Below are positions 54,668-63,387 of a stretch of 64,000 bases of DNA, piece by piece. Under the pieces are notes generated by a model. The model worked only from the letters and a program-made list of their open reading frames with translations, made no database searches and was not told the origin of the DNA. How positions within the stretch are numbered: position 1 is the stretch's first letter; every line of letters starts with the position of its first letter. Both the position numbers and the translations under genes were made by a program. Source of the DNA: CAISIP01 sp965278985 (GTDB taxonomy: Bacteria > Pseudomonadota > Gammaproteobacteria > Burkholderiales > Burkholderiaceae_C); contig OZ257131.1 of NCBI GenBank assembly GCA_965278985.1, positions 6,262,001 to 6,326,000 of the forward strand, given 5' to 3'.

Positions 54668-55863
54668 GTGGATCCGACCCCTCCGAATTGTCACAGGCAA
54701 CTATCCATGACCAATTCGTAATACGGCGGAAGGCGGGCTGCGGCGAGTTTGCTTCGCCTGATCCCCACCTAATCGCGATTGTTCTCCCGCAGTTTCATCC
54801 TATACCGGAGAACGACGAGTGGTGGGGTAAAGGGTTCACCGAGTGGCGTAACGTTGCAAGAGCGCGCCCCTTCTTTAAGGGCCACTATCAGCCGCATCTG
54901 CCGGGTGAACTAGGTTTCTACGATCTGCGTTTACCTGAGGTTCGTGCGCAGCAGGCGGCATTGGCGCGCGCGCACGGTATTGGAGGTTTTTGTTACTACC
55001 ACTATTGGTTCAATGGACACCGTTTGCTGGAGCGGCCAGTCGAGGAAATCCGAGCAAGTGGCAATCCGGATTTTCCTTATTGTTTAGCATGGGCCAACGA
55101 ATCCTGGAGCAGAACTTGGAATGGTAGCGAGCGAGAAGTACTCTTGGCGCAGCGCTACTGTGAAGCTGACGATGAGGCACACATCCGTGCTTTGCTGCCG
55201 CATTTTCGTGATAGCCGTTACATTCGAGTCGATGGGCGTCCGCTATTCATCGTTTACAAGGTGGATCAGTTACCGGACCCAACTCGTACCTTTGACAAAT
55301 GGCGCGAGATTGCCCTTGCCGAGGGCATTGGAGAACTAACTCTTGCACAGTTTGAATGGAGTGGTGCAGGGTCGGGGGTCACCCTCAAAGATGTAGGACT
55401 GGACCTGTCGATAGAATTTTCACCTGACTGGCGGCGATTGGGAGGGCGGCATCACACGGGATGGAAGTCCAAGCTTGCCATGCAATTGGGACTGCTGCCA
55501 AAGGCATATGCCCGACACAACGTATTTGATTACGTTCGAATGTCCCAGGGTGTCATGGAAAAGCCTGTACCGTCGTATCCATTTCTGCGCTGTGTCAGTC
55601 CCGGCTTCGACAACAGTGCACGCCGTTCGAGCGGTGCGACGATTCTCAAAAACAGTTCACCGCAGCAATATCGTGAGTGGTTGGCATTTGCTCTAAAGTG
55701 GACGCAGGACCATCAACCTGCAAATCGCCAGATAGTATTTATCAATGCTTGGAATGAATGGGCAGAGGGTAATCATTTGGAACCCTGCGAAAGGTGGGGA
55801 CGCGATTACTTGGAAGCAACGCGTGATGCCTGGGTTTCTGCTGGCGGCGTCCTTGACAAGTGA
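54664..55863 (+). CDS. WbsX-like / GH99-like glycan protein
   Basis: A 399-residue protein of the WbsX/GH99-like family, common in O-antigen and EPS clusters. IAIVLPQFHPIPENDEWWGKGFTEWRNVARARPFFKGHYQPHLPGELGFYDLR is a hallmark region, followed by GIGGFCYYHYWFNGHRLLERP, CLAWANESWSRTWNG, and near the end IVFINAWNEWAEGNHLEP. The GH99-like barrel could act as an endo-glycosidase or a transferase; the exact reaction is not settled. ATG 54664 gives ~40 extra residues before the conserved core. It is convergent with the flippase gene at 57435, 117 bases from its 3' end. Confidence 0.88.
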   Translation: MSGSDPSELSQATIHDQFVIRRKAGCGEFASPDPHLIAIVLPQFHPIPENDEWWGKGFTEWRNVARARPFFKGHYQPHLPGELGFYDLRLPEVRAQQAALARAHGIGGFCYYHYWFNGHRLLERPVEEIRASGNPDFPYCLAWANESWSRTWNGSEREVLLAQRYCEADDEAHIRALLPHFRDSRYIRVDGRPLFIVYKVDQLPDPTRTFDKWREIALAEGIGELTLAQFEWSGAGSGVTLKDVGLDLSIEFSPDWRRLGGRHHTGWKSKLAMQLGLLPKAYARHNVFDYVRMSQGVMEKPVPSYPFLRCVSPGFDNSARRSSGATILKNSSPQQYREWLAFALKWTQDHQPANRQIVFINAWNEWAEGNHLEPCERWGRDYLEATRDAWVSAGGVLDK

Positions 55864-55980
55864 ATGTAGTTCTCGGACGTTGAAGTCGGCATCACTAAGT
55901 CCGTCGCTTCCGAGCATATATATTTCCAAATCAGTCCCGCTCAGGATATCGGCATATTTGCTTATGGAGTTGGAACTTTT

Positions 55981-57435
55981 TCAGAAAAATCGCACCCCCA
56001 GATTTTTATATAACTTTTGAATTTCTGGAAACATTGGATGTTTAAGCAGTTGTAGCGCGATTGCCCAACTGAGTAATCCTAACGTGCCGGCGATTATTAA
56101 CTCAAGTAGCGCATAGTGGATATCAGCTTGGCGTAGCAGAATAACAGCCCACGCGGGTAGCAGAACTGTCAGTGGAACCAGAGCGTAGCTAGAGCTTAGT
56201 TCCTTGGTCAGCGTCTGCCAAGTCAATCCAAAACTTGAATGCAGCGCCTTACGGAATATTAAAACCTCGATCAGCGTAATTGCGCCTTGAATCAAAACCA
56301 CAATTTCCAAGGAGAAATAGATCGAACTGAGAAGACTCGCAACTCGAAAGAACTCAATCACTATGCGGCAGCGCATCAGCAGACCAACTTTTCCCATGGA
56401 GATCAAGGAGTAGGGCGCGAGCGTCATTGGCGCACCGACTATTGCAAAGATACACAAGATGGATGCCAGTGGGGCAGATCGAGCCCATTGATGCCCGAAC
56501 ATGAATTCGATAAGTTGTGACGATAGCAATGCCATCATGCCCAGCATCGGCAATACGATCGCCAGAAGCATTTGGTTGAAGTTCAAGAAAATTGGACCAA
56601 CTTCAAGGCCTTCGCGATAGCCTTTTGCGAAAACTGGGCTATATACAGCTTGCACAACCACGCGCAATTGACTTAGTGCCATGGAAAGAACGCCGTTTGC
56701 GCGACTCAAGAAGGCCACCTCCGCAAATCCGAGAGTGCGTCCTAATATCAAGTCTGGAGCCGCCGTACCAATCTGAGAGATGAATGACGCTGCACTCCAG
56801 CGCGAACCAAAATTCAGAACGTTGGCGAGCCCCCGCGTGGTGGGCCAGTCTAGCGTGCGACTATTTGATAATAAAAGCAATGCGAAAAATGCTGCGATAT
56901 TGCCAGCAATGGCGCCGCAGGCCATGCTCAAATAGCTGAATCCCATCCACGCAGCAGTAATCGTTCCTATGGCCGCCATGATGCTGTTGGATAAATCGAT
57001 GACCGCCATCTTTTTGAACTGCAGATCTCTATGCAGCAACGCACGCATAAAAGCCGCAAATGGTAGTATCAGAAAATTTACTGCCATTAGCTCCATGACA
57101 CGGGCTATGCCCACCTCGCCGTAAAAGGTAGCTGCCGTGTCTTTGATCAAATGCAAGGCTAAGGCGATGAGCCAAGAAAAGGCCAGTGTTATGGTAAATG
57201 CTGCTCGCTTGTCGTCTCGTGTTATCTCTTTGATCTGCATGAGATACTGTGAGACGCCAAATTCCCGAAGCGTATGCATAAACCCAATCATTGCTACGGA
57301 GACGGAGAAGACGCCAATCTCTGTAGGCGACAGCAACCGAGAGACGATAACTACCGTCGCCAAACTCAAAAAAAACGTGGCGGCAGCGCTTATCGCTGTG
57401 ATTCCCAGAGACCGCTTTGCTGAGAAAACTTCCAA
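55981..57435 (-). CDS. Polysaccharide flippase (Wzx-like), copy 1
   Basis: A 484-residue membrane protein with about twelve to fourteen hydrophobic helices of the MATE/MVF polysaccharide transporter type. The start RSLGITAISAAATFFLSLATVVIVSRLLSPTEIGVFSVSVAMIGF is the characteristic first two helices. It flips lipid-linked repeat units to the periplasmic face. The start is TTG 57435 with GAGG five bases before. Clear paralogue of the next flippase: both share RLL(S/T)P(T/A)E(I/V)GVFS, LRE/DFGV and a matching R-A/M-AAF stretch. Separated by 66 bases from the second copy. Confidence 0.88.
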   Translation of the reverse strand: MEVFSAKRSLGITAISAAATFFLSLATVVIVSRLLSPTEIGVFSVSVAMIGFMHTLREFGVSQYLMQIKEITRDDKRAAFTITLAFSWLIALALHLIKDTAATFYGEVGIARVMELMAVNFLILPFAAFMRALLHRDLQFKKMAVIDLSNSIMAAIGTITAAWMGFSYLSMACGAIAGNIAAFFALLLLSNSRTLDWPTTRGLANVLNFGSRWSAASFISQIGTAAPDLILGRTLGFAEVAFLSRANGVLSMALSQLRVVVQAVYSPVFAKGYREGLEVGPIFLNFNQMLLAIVLPMLGMMALLSSQLIEFMFGHQWARSAPLASILCIFAIVGAPMTLAPYSLISMGKVGLLMRCRIVIEFFRVASLLSSIYFSLEIVVLIQGAITLIEVLIFRKALHSSFGLTWQTLTKELSSSYALVPLTVLLPAWAVILLRQADIHYALLELIIAGTLGLLSWAIALQLLKHPMFPEIQKLYKNLGVRFF

Positions 57436-57501
57436 CAGAACCTCGATTCAGCGAGAATGGTAGTGTGATGTAAAGCTATGTTAGATGCAATATCTGCAGA
57501 A

Positions 57502-58932
57502 TTACATTTTCGCCCTGTTGAATTCGGTAAGTATGGGATGTTTTGATAGTTGGACTGCAATTGCCCATGCCAGTCCACCGCAGAGTCCGACATTGATGAC
57601 TGTCATATAGTTTGTCAGTGAATACAGCCGGCACACCCATAGGGCGAGTGCTCCAGTGAATGTAGTGAAAAGTGTCACGGCGAAGCTCCGCAAGCAAGGA
57701 CCGAAAAGCTGCCAAAGGGAGGCATTCAAGGTGATTTGCATTTTCCGCGCATACAGCGTTAGTTGCAGTAAATTGCTAAGTCCAAATACAACCGTCATCG
57801 CGTATATACCTACGAACGATGCAGCGATCAAGCCAGTAATATGCGCGCCTGCACTCCATGCGGAAACATGTAATCGGTGCTTAACGTTGCCGGTTGATGC
57901 AAGTAGGCCAGGCGCCAGAATCCACAAATAAATAGGCATCATGGAAATCGACAGAATACTTGCAATCGGTGCTGCCGCCATCCATTGTTGTCCGAAAAGT
58001 AGTTGAATTATTTCGTTGGATGTGATTGCCAAGAAGCCGAAGAATGGCCATGCAACGCACGTAAATATTGCGGTGCCTCGTGCAAATGTCGGCGCCAAGT
58101 CGACTCCGGCACGGTGGTCGATTGCAAAGCTGGGCGATGCAACCCTGAGAATTGCGGTTGCCATGGTGTTGTAGAAAAGGTCGATCAGTCCGTACGCCCT
58201 GCTGAATTGACCGACCATTGCAAAATCGAATTGTCTTGCAATGACGAACTCATGGGCTGTACGTGACAAAGTTTCTGCGATGCGCGAGCTTACAAATATC
58301 CCCCCGAACCGAAGTACTTTTTCTGCAGAACGCAGACTCGGCCATAGCAGCGTGTCCCTTGGTCGGAAGCACGTAACCAGAAGGGTCTGCACTGCGATAC
58401 CCGCGACTGGGCCCCAAGCCAGACTCATATAGCTGTAGCCCAAATAGGCAAGTCCTGGCGCCACTAATGCACTTGTCAGATTGCTACTTACCTGTATGGC
58501 AAATACCTTTCGGAAGGCCAGTTCTCGATTCAATAGCGTGAAGGCAGGGGCGGCAAAGGGCAGCAGAAGGAAATTCAGCGACAGTACCGCGAGTACATGG
58601 GCTATGCCACGCTCTCCAAAAAAGCTGGCCACCCAATTGCCAGAGACATAGACAACCAGTCCGATGAACCATGAAATGGCAATGGCAACACCAAATGCCG
58701 CTTTCATCTTCTCGCGGGTCAAGTCTTTTTCTTGGATGAGATATTCATTGACGCCAAAATCGCGAAGGATGCCCGCGAGCAGGGTGAATGAAGCACAGAT
58801 GGAAAAGACTCCGACTTCGGCAGGGGTGAGCAATCGCGCCAGCAGCATTGTGCTGACGATTGCCGCCACGAGGCTTGCGAAACGTTCAGCAAGTGACCAG
58901 CGAAGAGCGCTGCGCACCGCAGACAGCTTCAT
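57502..58932 (-). CDS. Polysaccharide flippase (Wzx-like), copy 2
   Basis: A 476-residue polytopic protein of the same family. It starts MKLSAVRSALRWSLAERFASLVAAIVSTMLLARLLTPAEVGVFS; further segments ILRDFGVNEYLIQEKDLTREKMKAAF and LLFGQQWMAAAPIASILSI. ATG 58932 is used; the frame is open another 15 codons. In the order of transcription it follows kdsA by 60 bases and precedes copy 1. It would export the product of the same cluster; two flippases suggest two different repeat units or a recent duplication with divergence. Confidence 0.9.
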   Translation of the reverse strand: MKLSAVRSALRWSLAERFASLVAAIVSTMLLARLLTPAEVGVFSICASFTLLAGILRDFGVNEYLIQEKDLTREKMKAAFGVAIAISWFIGLVVYVSGNWVASFFGERGIAHVLAVLSLNFLLLPFAAPAFTLLNRELAFRKVFAIQVSSNLTSALVAPGLAYLGYSYMSLAWGPVAGIAVQTLLVTCFRPRDTLLWPSLRSAEKVLRFGGIFVSSRIAETLSRTAHEFVIARQFDFAMVGQFSRAYGLIDLFYNTMATAILRVASPSFAIDHRAGVDLAPTFARGTAIFTCVAWPFFGFLAITSNEIIQLLFGQQWMAAAPIASILSISMMPIYLWILAPGLLASTGNVKHRLHVSAWSAGAHITGLIAASFVGIYAMTVVFGLSNLLQLTLYARKMQITLNASLWQLFGPCLRSFAVTLFTTFTGALALWVCRLYSLTNYMTVINVGLCGGLAWAIAVQLSKHPILTEFNRAKM

Positions 58933-58992
58933 GTCGAAGCGCCGTTGGCCAATTCGAATCCTTGACCCGGGGCGCAAGTTTTCACGATCACA

Positions 58993-59862
58993 TCAGGTGA
59001 TTTTCAGTGGGCTAAGTGCTTTCACCAGATCGTCTAGCGCTTTAAGTTGCGTTAGAAAGGGCTCCAGCTTGTCCAGCGGCAAGGCGCTGGGGCCATCACA
59101 TTTTGCGGTATCGGGATCCGGATGCGCTTCAAGAAATAGGCCCGCTAGCCCCACTGCCAATCCAGCGCGCGCGAGTTCCACCACTTGCTGACGGCGGCCT
59201 CCGGAAGCCGCGCCCCCCGGGTCGCGTTGTTGCAGCGCATGAGTCACGTCGAAGATCAGCGGCAGGTCGCTGCATGCCTTCTTCATCACGCCAAAGCCCA
59301 GCATGTCCACCACCAGATTATCGTACCCGAAGCTGGTGCCCCGGTCGCACAGGATCACCTTCTCGTTTCCGGCCTCCTTGAACTTCTCGACGATGTTAGC
59401 CATCTGCAAGGGGCTGAGGAACTGGGGCTTCTTGATGTTGATGGGCCGCCCCGTCTTCGCAAGTGCCATCACCAGGTCCGTCTGCCGGGCCAAGAATGCC
59501 GGGAGCTGCAACACGTCCACTACTTCGGAAACGGGCTGGGCCTGCCAGGGTTCGTGCACGTCCGTGATCACCGGCACACCGAACTCCGCCTTCACGGCCT
59601 CGAAAATCCTCAGGCCTTCCTCAAGACCCGGGCCGCGGTAGGAGTGGATGGACGATCGGTTGGCCTTGTCGAAGCTGGCCTTGAAGACGTAGGGGATGCC
59701 GAGCTTGTTCGTCACCCGCACGTATTCTTCGCACGCCTGAAGCGCCAGCTCGCGGGATTCGAGTACGTTGATGCCGCCGAACAGCACGAAGGGGCCAGTG
59801 TTGGAGACTTGGATATCCGCGCCGGTTTGGCGGACGGGGGGGATGGAAATGGCGCGCGTCAT
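58993..59862 (-). CDS. kdsA: 3-deoxy-8-phosphooctulonate synthase
   Basis: A 289-residue aldolase that condenses phosphoenolpyruvate with arabinose-5-phosphate to Kdo-8-phosphate. Visible are GPFVLFGGINVLESRELAL at the start, the PEP/A5P segment VFKASFDKANRSSIHSYRGPG, PVITDVHEPWQA, KKPQFLSPLQMANI, and DVTHALQQRDPGG. It has the usual length. ATG 59862 starts MTRAISIPPVRQ. It lies among kpsF and a Kdo-transferase-like gene, so a second, locus-specific Kdo pathway copy is likely beside the housekeeping one. Confidence 0.95.
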   Translation of the reverse strand: MTRAISIPPVRQTGADIQVSNTGPFVLFGGINVLESRELALQACEEYVRVTNKLGIPYVFKASFDKANRSSIHSYRGPGLEEGLRIFEAVKAEFGVPVITDVHEPWQAQPVSEVVDVLQLPAFLARQTDLVMALAKTGRPINIKKPQFLSPLQMANIVEKFKEAGNEKVILCDRGTSFGYDNLVVDMLGFGVMKKACSDLPLIFDVTHALQQRDPGGAASGGRRQQVVELARAGLAVGLAGLFLEAHPDPDTAKCDGPSALPLDKLEPFLTQLKALDDLVKALSPLKIT

Positions 59863-59901
59863 GGGGGTCCTCAATCGTGTCTGTGGTGCAGCGTGAAGGG
59901 T

Positions 59902-61233
59902 CTACCGCTCTGCGCGGGCGGGACTGGGCAACAGCCCCTTTTCTAGCAGAGCCAGATGGCGCGCCACCGCGCCGCGCGCGCCCTGGAGCGTGCCTTCGAT
60001 CTTGGCAATGCGCTCGTGGTACCGGTCCTGGTGCACCAGAAGGTCCTGCCAGATGCCGGCGAGCTGCCCTGCCGAGCGCACCTCCAGCAAAGCATCGGCA
60101 TCGAAGAGCATACGGTAGACGGGGTAAGACGGGTACGTGGTGTCCCAGCCCGCGACAACGCTCACCGGTTTGCCGAATGCCATGGGTTCGAGGACGTTGT
60201 GGTCCACACCCACATGGGCCACCGTTGCCGCCGCGTAGAAGTCGCGCAATTCGCCCATGGTGTCCAGCACCACGCAAGCCGTCGTGCCTGCGACCTCCAC
60301 ATCGGGCAGGGTGGACTTGAAGACCGCGGGCAGGCCGCGCTCGGCAAGGTATTCGCGCAGCGTCTGCATGCGCTCCACCACTTCCGGATGGCGCGGCGCA
60401 AGGATCAGCAAGGCGTCCGGCTGCTGCTTGCGCAGCGTGGTGAACGCGTCCAGCAGCAAGGTCTGCTCTTCGAAGTTCGTGACGCACCCTGCCACCACGG
60501 TGGGCCTGCCGGAACTGATCAGCGCACCCAACATAGTGGGGCTGCGTGCGGCGGCGGGCGTCCAGTCGCTGCGCTGCATCGCGTCGAACTTGATGTTGCC
60601 CGTCACGGCGATGCGGGCGCCGTCCGCGCCGGCCGCGAGCAGGTGCTGGCGGGTCTCCTCGGTTTGGACGGCAATGGCATCGAAGGCGCGCAGGTAGTCG
60701 CGTTGAAACAGCCGGCGCTCGACGTCATCCATGCGACTGGCCGGCGGATAGTGGTAGAGCCAACCGTTGACGATAGCCGCGGTCGCACCGTGGAGCTTGG
60801 CTTCAAACACGAAAGTGCTCGCGAAGCGGCATGGCGCGTCGCCCGGCCAGCATGGAATCTCGGCCACGACGAGCATCCGCGGCGGGCGCGTGCGGGCCAG
60901 TGCCTGCGCGTCGGATCCATGCCCCCGCGTCACGCAGACCTGGCCCTGCGGGTACCGCGCCAGATAGCCGTCCCGGTAGTGAGGATGGTCCGTGATCAGC
61001 ACCAGCGCGACCTGCGGCATCCGGTCCACGATCACGCGCAGCAGGGGGTCGATGGCGTTGAGCTCGCCAATGGTGGAGACGAACACCCACAGTGCCGGCC
61101 GCACATCGGCGCCGGCGGGCGTGAGCGCGAAGTGCCCCTTCGCTGCGTTGCCTCGCAGGTCACTCAAGTGCTCCAGCAACCCGAATGCCAGGCGCTTGCA
61201 GCGCGTGATCCCAGAGAGCGTGGTCGAGGGCAT
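59902..61233 (-). CDS. Divergent Kdo-transferase homologue (WaaA/KdtA-like)
   Basis: A 443-residue GT-B protein related to 3-deoxy-manno-octulosonate transferase. Matching segments are FVSTIGELNAIDPLL (the catalytic-Glu region, SVGE in WaaA), VTGNIKFDA, LILAPRHPEVVERM, VVLDTMGELRDFYAAATVAHVG and HNVLEPMAFGKPVSV. It differs from typical WaaA by lacking the N-terminal membrane anchor and having an altered central part (AEIPCWPGDAPC where WaaA has the conserved ETELWPN region). It may transfer Kdo, or a Kdo-like sugar, to a capsule or EPS acceptor rather than lipid A. ATG 61233 lies 4 bases after the kpsF stop. Confidence 0.83.
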   Translation of the reverse strand: MPSTTLSGITRCKRLAFGLLEHLSDLRGNAAKGHFALTPAGADVRPALWVFVSTIGELNAIDPLLRVIVDRMPQVALVLITDHPHYRDGYLARYPQGQVCVTRGHGSDAQALARTRPPRMLVVAEIPCWPGDAPCRFASTFVFEAKLHGATAAIVNGWLYHYPPASRMDDVERRLFQRDYLRAFDAIAVQTEETRQHLLAAGADGARIAVTGNIKFDAMQRSDWTPAAARSPTMLGALISSGRPTVVAGCVTNFEEQTLLLDAFTTLRKQQPDALLILAPRHPEVVERMQTLREYLAERGLPAVFKSTLPDVEVAGTTACVVLDTMGELRDFYAAATVAHVGVDHNVLEPMAFGKPVSVVAGWDTTYPSYPVYRMLFDADALLEVRSAGQLAGIWQDLLVHQDRYHERIAKIEGTLQGARGAVARHLALLEKGLLPSPARAER

Positions 61234-61237
61234 GCGT

Positions 61238-62251
61238 TTAGAGCACCCCTGCGCGGAACAGGTCGTGCATGTTGAACGCGCCCACCAGCCGTTGCTGCGC
61301 ATCGGCCACCAGCAGGCCATTGATGCGCATGCTCTCCATCTGCTGCACGGCCTCGGCGGCGAGCTTTTCCGCGTCGATGGTGCGTGGGCGACGGTTCATC
61401 AAGTCCGCGACGCGTGCGCTGCGCAAGTCGGTGCCGGCCGTGATGACCCGGCGCAGGTCGCCGTCCGTCAGCAGGCCAAGGATATGGTCCTCGTCGTCCA
61501 CGATCGCGGTCATGCCCAGGCCCTTGGCGCTCATCTCCAGCAGCGCGTCCGTCAGGCTGCTGGACTCTCCGACCTTGGGCAACTGCTTGCCGGTGTGCAT
61601 CACGTCGCTCACACGCACCAGCAACCGGCGTCCCAGCTTGCCGCCGGGATGGGAGCGGGCGAAGTCCTGCGCACTGAAGCCGCGCGCCTCCAGCAAGGCC
61701 ACTGCCAGGGCATCTCCCAAGGCCAGCGCCGCCGTGGTGCTGGAGGTGGGTGCGAGACCCAGGGGGCAGGCTTCCTTCTCGACAGCGGCGTCCAGGTGCA
61801 CGTCCGCTTGCTGTGCAAGGGTCGATCTGCTGGCGCCTGTGATTGCGATGAGCCGTGCACCGTGGCGCTTCAGCGAGGGGAGGATGGACAGTAGCTCCGA
61901 GGTCTCACCCGAGTTGGACAACGCGATCACGACGTCCTGGGGCGCGATCATGCCGATATCGCCGTGGCTGGCCTCGGCCGGGTGGACAAAGAAGGCCGGC
62001 GTTCCCGTGCTGGCCAGCGTGGCGGCGATCTTGCAGCCGATGTGGCCGGATTTGCCCATGCCCGTGACCACGACGCGGCCACTGCAAGCCAGCACCAAGT
62101 CAACCGCGGCGATGAAGTCGGCCCCAAGCCGGTCCATCATCGCGATCACGGCGTCGGCCTCGATGCGCAGCACCTCGCGGGCGAGTTCCACCAGGGTGTC
62201 TGGTGGAACGCGGGAGGTCGTGGCACCGGTAGTGGAAAGATGTTCGGACAT
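61238..62251 (-). CDS. kpsF: Arabinose-5-phosphate isomerase (KpsF/KdsD)
   Basis: A 337-residue isomerase that converts ribulose-5-phosphate to arabinose-5-phosphate, the first step to Kdo. The SIS domain has VVVTGMGKSGHIGCKIAATLASTGTPAFFVHPAEASHGDIGM, ALSNSGETSELL, and SHPGGKLGRRLL; two CBS domains fill the C-terminal half (VSDVMHTGKQLP, GLLTDGDLRRVI, DLMNRRPRTI, GAFNMHDLFRAGVL). ATG 62251 has GAGAG six bases before; ATG 62263 is in the same frame. Second copies of this gene are typical of capsule loci. Confidence 0.95.
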   Translation of the reverse strand: MSEHLSTTGATTSRVPPDTLVELAREVLRIEADAVIAMMDRLGADFIAAVDLVLACSGRVVVTGMGKSGHIGCKIAATLASTGTPAFFVHPAEASHGDIGMIAPQDVVIALSNSGETSELLSILPSLKRHGARLIAITGASRSTLAQQADVHLDAAVEKEACPLGLAPTSSTTAALALGDALAVALLEARGFSAQDFARSHPGGKLGRRLLVRVSDVMHTGKQLPKVGESSSLTDALLEMSAKGLGMTAIVDDEDHILGLLTDGDLRRVITAGTDLRSARVADLMNRRPRTIDAEKLAAEAVQQMESMRINGLLVADAQQRLVGAFNMHDLFRAGVL

Positions 62252-62329
62252 AGGGACTCTCATCGTGTCGGCAAGGTCGTGGGCAGCATGGCTGAGGTGG
62301 CTTACGCAGGGTCTGGTATGGTGTTGCCC

Positions 62330-63376
62330 TCACGGCGCGGGTGCGGGCCGTGCACCCAGTGATTCCGCCATCCGCTTGACCATGCCATTGCGGAATGTCG
62401 TGAGATGGTAGAGCGTGCGCTTGTTCTCCGTCCATCGGGTGTGCCACTCCATGAGGCTGCCGTAATATTCCAGCCGCTGGAGACGCTGTTCGGCGAACAG
62501 TGCCTCCAGCATGTCCTGGTTCAGCAGGAACGCGGGGGAATAGACCTTGATGGATTCGTCGTAGGTCGTCTTGAGGATCGTGAGCGTTTGGCCCCGCTCC
62601 ACACACAGGTTCACCGCGACCGTCTTGCCGTCGAAGAGGTATTCATAGACGGAGGCTTCGCCCCGTGCGGCCAAGCTGCTTAGAAGCCGGGTGTAGAAGC
62701 GCCCCTGGTCGTTGTCCGGCGCGATGGCGGTACCTTCCTGCGCCTTCCAGCCCTGCGCTTCCAGGGCGCCGTAACGCGCGATGGCCCCCGGCATGTCGGA
62801 GGCGTCGCGAAACACACGCATTTCCACGGGCACGGACCCGCTCTCCAGCTTGTTGCGCTGCTTGCGCAGGTTCTGTCGCAGGTTCTTGCCACGTGCGGCC
62901 CAGTAGTCCTCGAAGCTTCCGGTGATGTCGACCCATGCAGTGTCAATGTAGTCGTCATGCCGGTTGCCATCGCCATCGGGCGCACGCGGTGAGAAGAGCG
63001 GGTCCACCTGCGTGAAGGACAGGCTCAACGCCAGCTTCATGGGCCCGCGCAGGAGGGCGTTGGCGGCCAGTGCGTCCAGCGCAAAGCCGGAATCTGCGAC
63101 CCACGTCCCCAGCGGCAACTGCGAGGGCTGGAATGTTTGCCACCGCAACTTACCCGCTTCTGCCAGAAGCAGCATGGCGGCACAGCGTCCGTCGGCCTCC
63201 CCCACCAGCAAGCGCTCATTGCCCTGCCCGAAAATATCCAGCGCCGGTACCACCGAATCGCTGCCCAGGAACGGCAAGTCGCCCCGTTGCGCATTGAGCC
63301 GGTCCCACTGCAGGCGCAGCGCCGCGTCCTGGGCCAGTGTGGCAGCGGGAAATTCTTTCCAGGTCAAAGAGGACAT
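62330..63376 (-). CDS. GNAT-fold (BioF2/CelD-like) acyltransferase
   Basis: A 348-residue protein with the tandem GNAT fold used by FemAB/BioF2-like acyltransferases. Segments: WDRLNAQRGDLPFLGSDSVVPALD, YWAARGKNLRQNLRKQRNKLESG (the usual basic 'R..R..L' helix), ALEAQGWKAQEGTA, GEASVYEYLFDGKTVAVNLCVERG, TTYDESIKVYSPAFLLNQDM and EYYGSLMEWHTRWTENKRTLYHL. Such genes acylate amino groups on sugars or surface components. It follows the DegT aminotransferase gene by 11 bases and precedes kpsF, suggesting N-acylation of an amino sugar. ATG 63376 (MSSLTWKEFPA). Confidence 0.82.
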   Translation of the reverse strand: MSSLTWKEFPAATLAQDAALRLQWDRLNAQRGDLPFLGSDSVVPALDIFGQGNERLLVGEADGRCAAMLLLAEAGKLRWQTFQPSQLPLGTWVADSGFALDALAANALLRGPMKLALSLSFTQVDPLFSPRAPDGDGNRHDDYIDTAWVDITGSFEDYWAARGKNLRQNLRKQRNKLESGSVPVEMRVFRDASDMPGAIARYGALEAQGWKAQEGTAIAPDNDQGRFYTRLLSSLAARGEASVYEYLFDGKTVAVNLCVERGQTLTILKTTYDESIKVYSPAFLLNQDMLEALFAEQRLQRLEYYGSLMEWHTRWTENKRTLYHLTTFRNGMVKRMAESLGARPAPAP

Positions 63377-63387
63377 GTCTTCTTGTT

